Below are positions 63,497 through 64,000 of a DNA stretch of 64,000 nucleotides, one piece after another (positions within the stretch are counted from its first letter, which is position 1; the number at the start of each line of letters is the position of its first letter). The stretch spans positions 186,001 to 250,000 of the forward strand of contig NZ_JADDIV010000006.1 in the NCBI RefSeq assembly GCF_015070875.1, in the 5' to 3' direction. A program made the position numbers and the translations under genes. The notes beneath the pieces are model-generated. The model was not told the DNA's origin, ran no database searches, and saw only the letters and a program-made list of their open reading frames with translations. The DNA is from Ramlibacter pallidus (GTDB lineage Bacteria; Pseudomonadota; Gammaproteobacteria; Burkholderiales; Burkholderiaceae_C).

Positions 63497-64000
63497 TCAG
63501 TTGTCGCGGTCCACGACCATGTGCGCCAGCGCCCGCAGCGCCGTGGTCTCGCGCAGGCCGGTGGTGTCCAGGGCGCCCAGGGCCTGCGCCAGCAGCTCGC
63601 GGGCATGGGCGCGGGCGCGCTCCAGTCCCAGCAACGATACATAGGTCGGCTTGTCCTGGGCGGCGTCCTTGCCCGCCGTCTTGCCGAGGGTAGCCGAATC
63701 CGCGGTCACGTCCAGGATGTCGTCCACCACCTGGAAGGCCAGGCCCATGGCACGGCCGTAGGCGTCCAGCCCCGCTTCGGCGGTGGCGGAGGTGCCGCCG
63801 CAGGCAGCACCCATCCGGACGCTGGCCTGCAGCAGCGCGCCCGTCTTGAGCCGGTGCATGTGGCGCAGCTCGTCCTCGGTGAGGGTGCGGCCGACCGCGG
63901 CGAGGTCGATCGCCTGCCCGCCCGCCATGCCCGCATGGCCGGCCGCCCGCGCCAGCAGGCCGCACAGCCGCGCCTGCGTGGCGGCGGGGATGTCCTCGCC
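63497..64000 (-). CDS. ispA: Farnesyl diphosphate synthase (polyprenyl synthetase), 5' end beyond window
   Basis: 167 C-terminal residues; the frame is open to the right edge (GEDIPAATQARLCGLLARAAGHAGMAGGQ read in pieces), so the start lies outside. Features of IspA are GGQAIDL, LHRLKTGALL-like MHRLKTGALL, and the second Asp-rich motif AFQVVDDILDVTADSATLGKTAGKDAAQDKPTYVSLLG, with the catalytic Lys residues after it. The first DDxxD is not in view. It makes geranyl/farnesyl diphosphate from IPP and DMAPP, acting downstream of the dxs product. Confidence 0.94.
   Translation of the reverse strand, partial: GEDIPAATQARLCGLLARAAGHAGMAGGQAIDLAAVGRTLTEDELRHMHRLKTGALLQASVRMGAACGGTSATAEAGLDAYGRAMGLAFQVVDDILDVTADSATLGKTAGKDAAQDKPTYVSLLGLERARAHARELLAQALGALDTTGLRETTALRALAHMVVDRDN

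Overview
The window is very GC-rich, gene-dense chromosomal DNA, most likely from a betaproteobacterium of the order Burkholderiales. The Comamonadaceae (Ramlibacter/Variovorax-like) are the best guess. This is inferred from gene content: many Bug/TctC and TRAP solute receptors, tandem DUF6351 lipoproteins, hldD next to a comEA-like gene, and ispA-dxs. No rRNA, tRNA, CRISPR array, phage or complete insertion sequence was seen. Almost all of the sequence is covered by about 49 protein genes.

Layout. 0-1.2 kb: end of hldD and a comEA-like gene. 1.2-10.9 kb: a 5-oxoprolinase-type enzyme, a split TRAP transporter (dctQM and, separately, dctP), an Asp/Glu-racemase-family protein, an alpha/beta hydrolase, a LysR regulator and a cupin. 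11.1-19.8 kb: two tandem 744-residue DUF6351 lipoproteins, a Bug receptor, a DctB-like sensor kinase and a DctD-like sigma-54 activator. A sigma-54 promoter with upstream repeats precedes them. 19.8-29.5 kb: a minus-strand operon for a CoxSLM-type molybdenum hydroxylase with CoxD, CoxE, CoxG and XdhC accessory proteins and an embedded TonB-dependent receptor. 29.6-39.6 kb: a GAF-Fis regulator, modABC (molybdate), a hybrid sensor kinase, tupABC (tungstate) and a ModE-type regulator. Together with the hydroxylase operon this makes a molybdenum/tungsten region of about 20 kb.

39.6-45.9 kb: an EgtB/SenA-like protein, a second TRAP QM pair, a VanX-type dipeptidase, an antiporter and a PepSY protein. 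45.9-53.5 kb: a seven-gene minus-strand operon (epimerase-like protein, DHDPS-family aldolase, TctCBA transporter, TIM-barrel isomerase, enolase-superfamily enzyme). It looks like uptake and catabolism of an unidentified organic or sugar acid. 53.5-57.4 kb: a CPA2 antiporter, a DedA protein, and a CytX-like hydroxymethylpyrimidine permease behind a TPP riboswitch. 57.5-61.4 kb: three paralogous TRAP receptors without permeases, interrupted by a 409-bp palindromic repeat element. 61.6-64 kb: dxs and the 3' part of ispA.

Most notable: the self-contained sigma-54 module around the DUF6351 pair, in which the second copy has lost a putative nucleophile motif; a TonB receptor translationally coupled inside a cox-type operon; a ModE-like operator between tupBCA and its regulator; an EgtB/SenA-like protein with one iron-ligand His replaced by Arg; an unidentified catabolic operon; and several families of palindromic repeats, one of them inserted in frame within a coding sequence.
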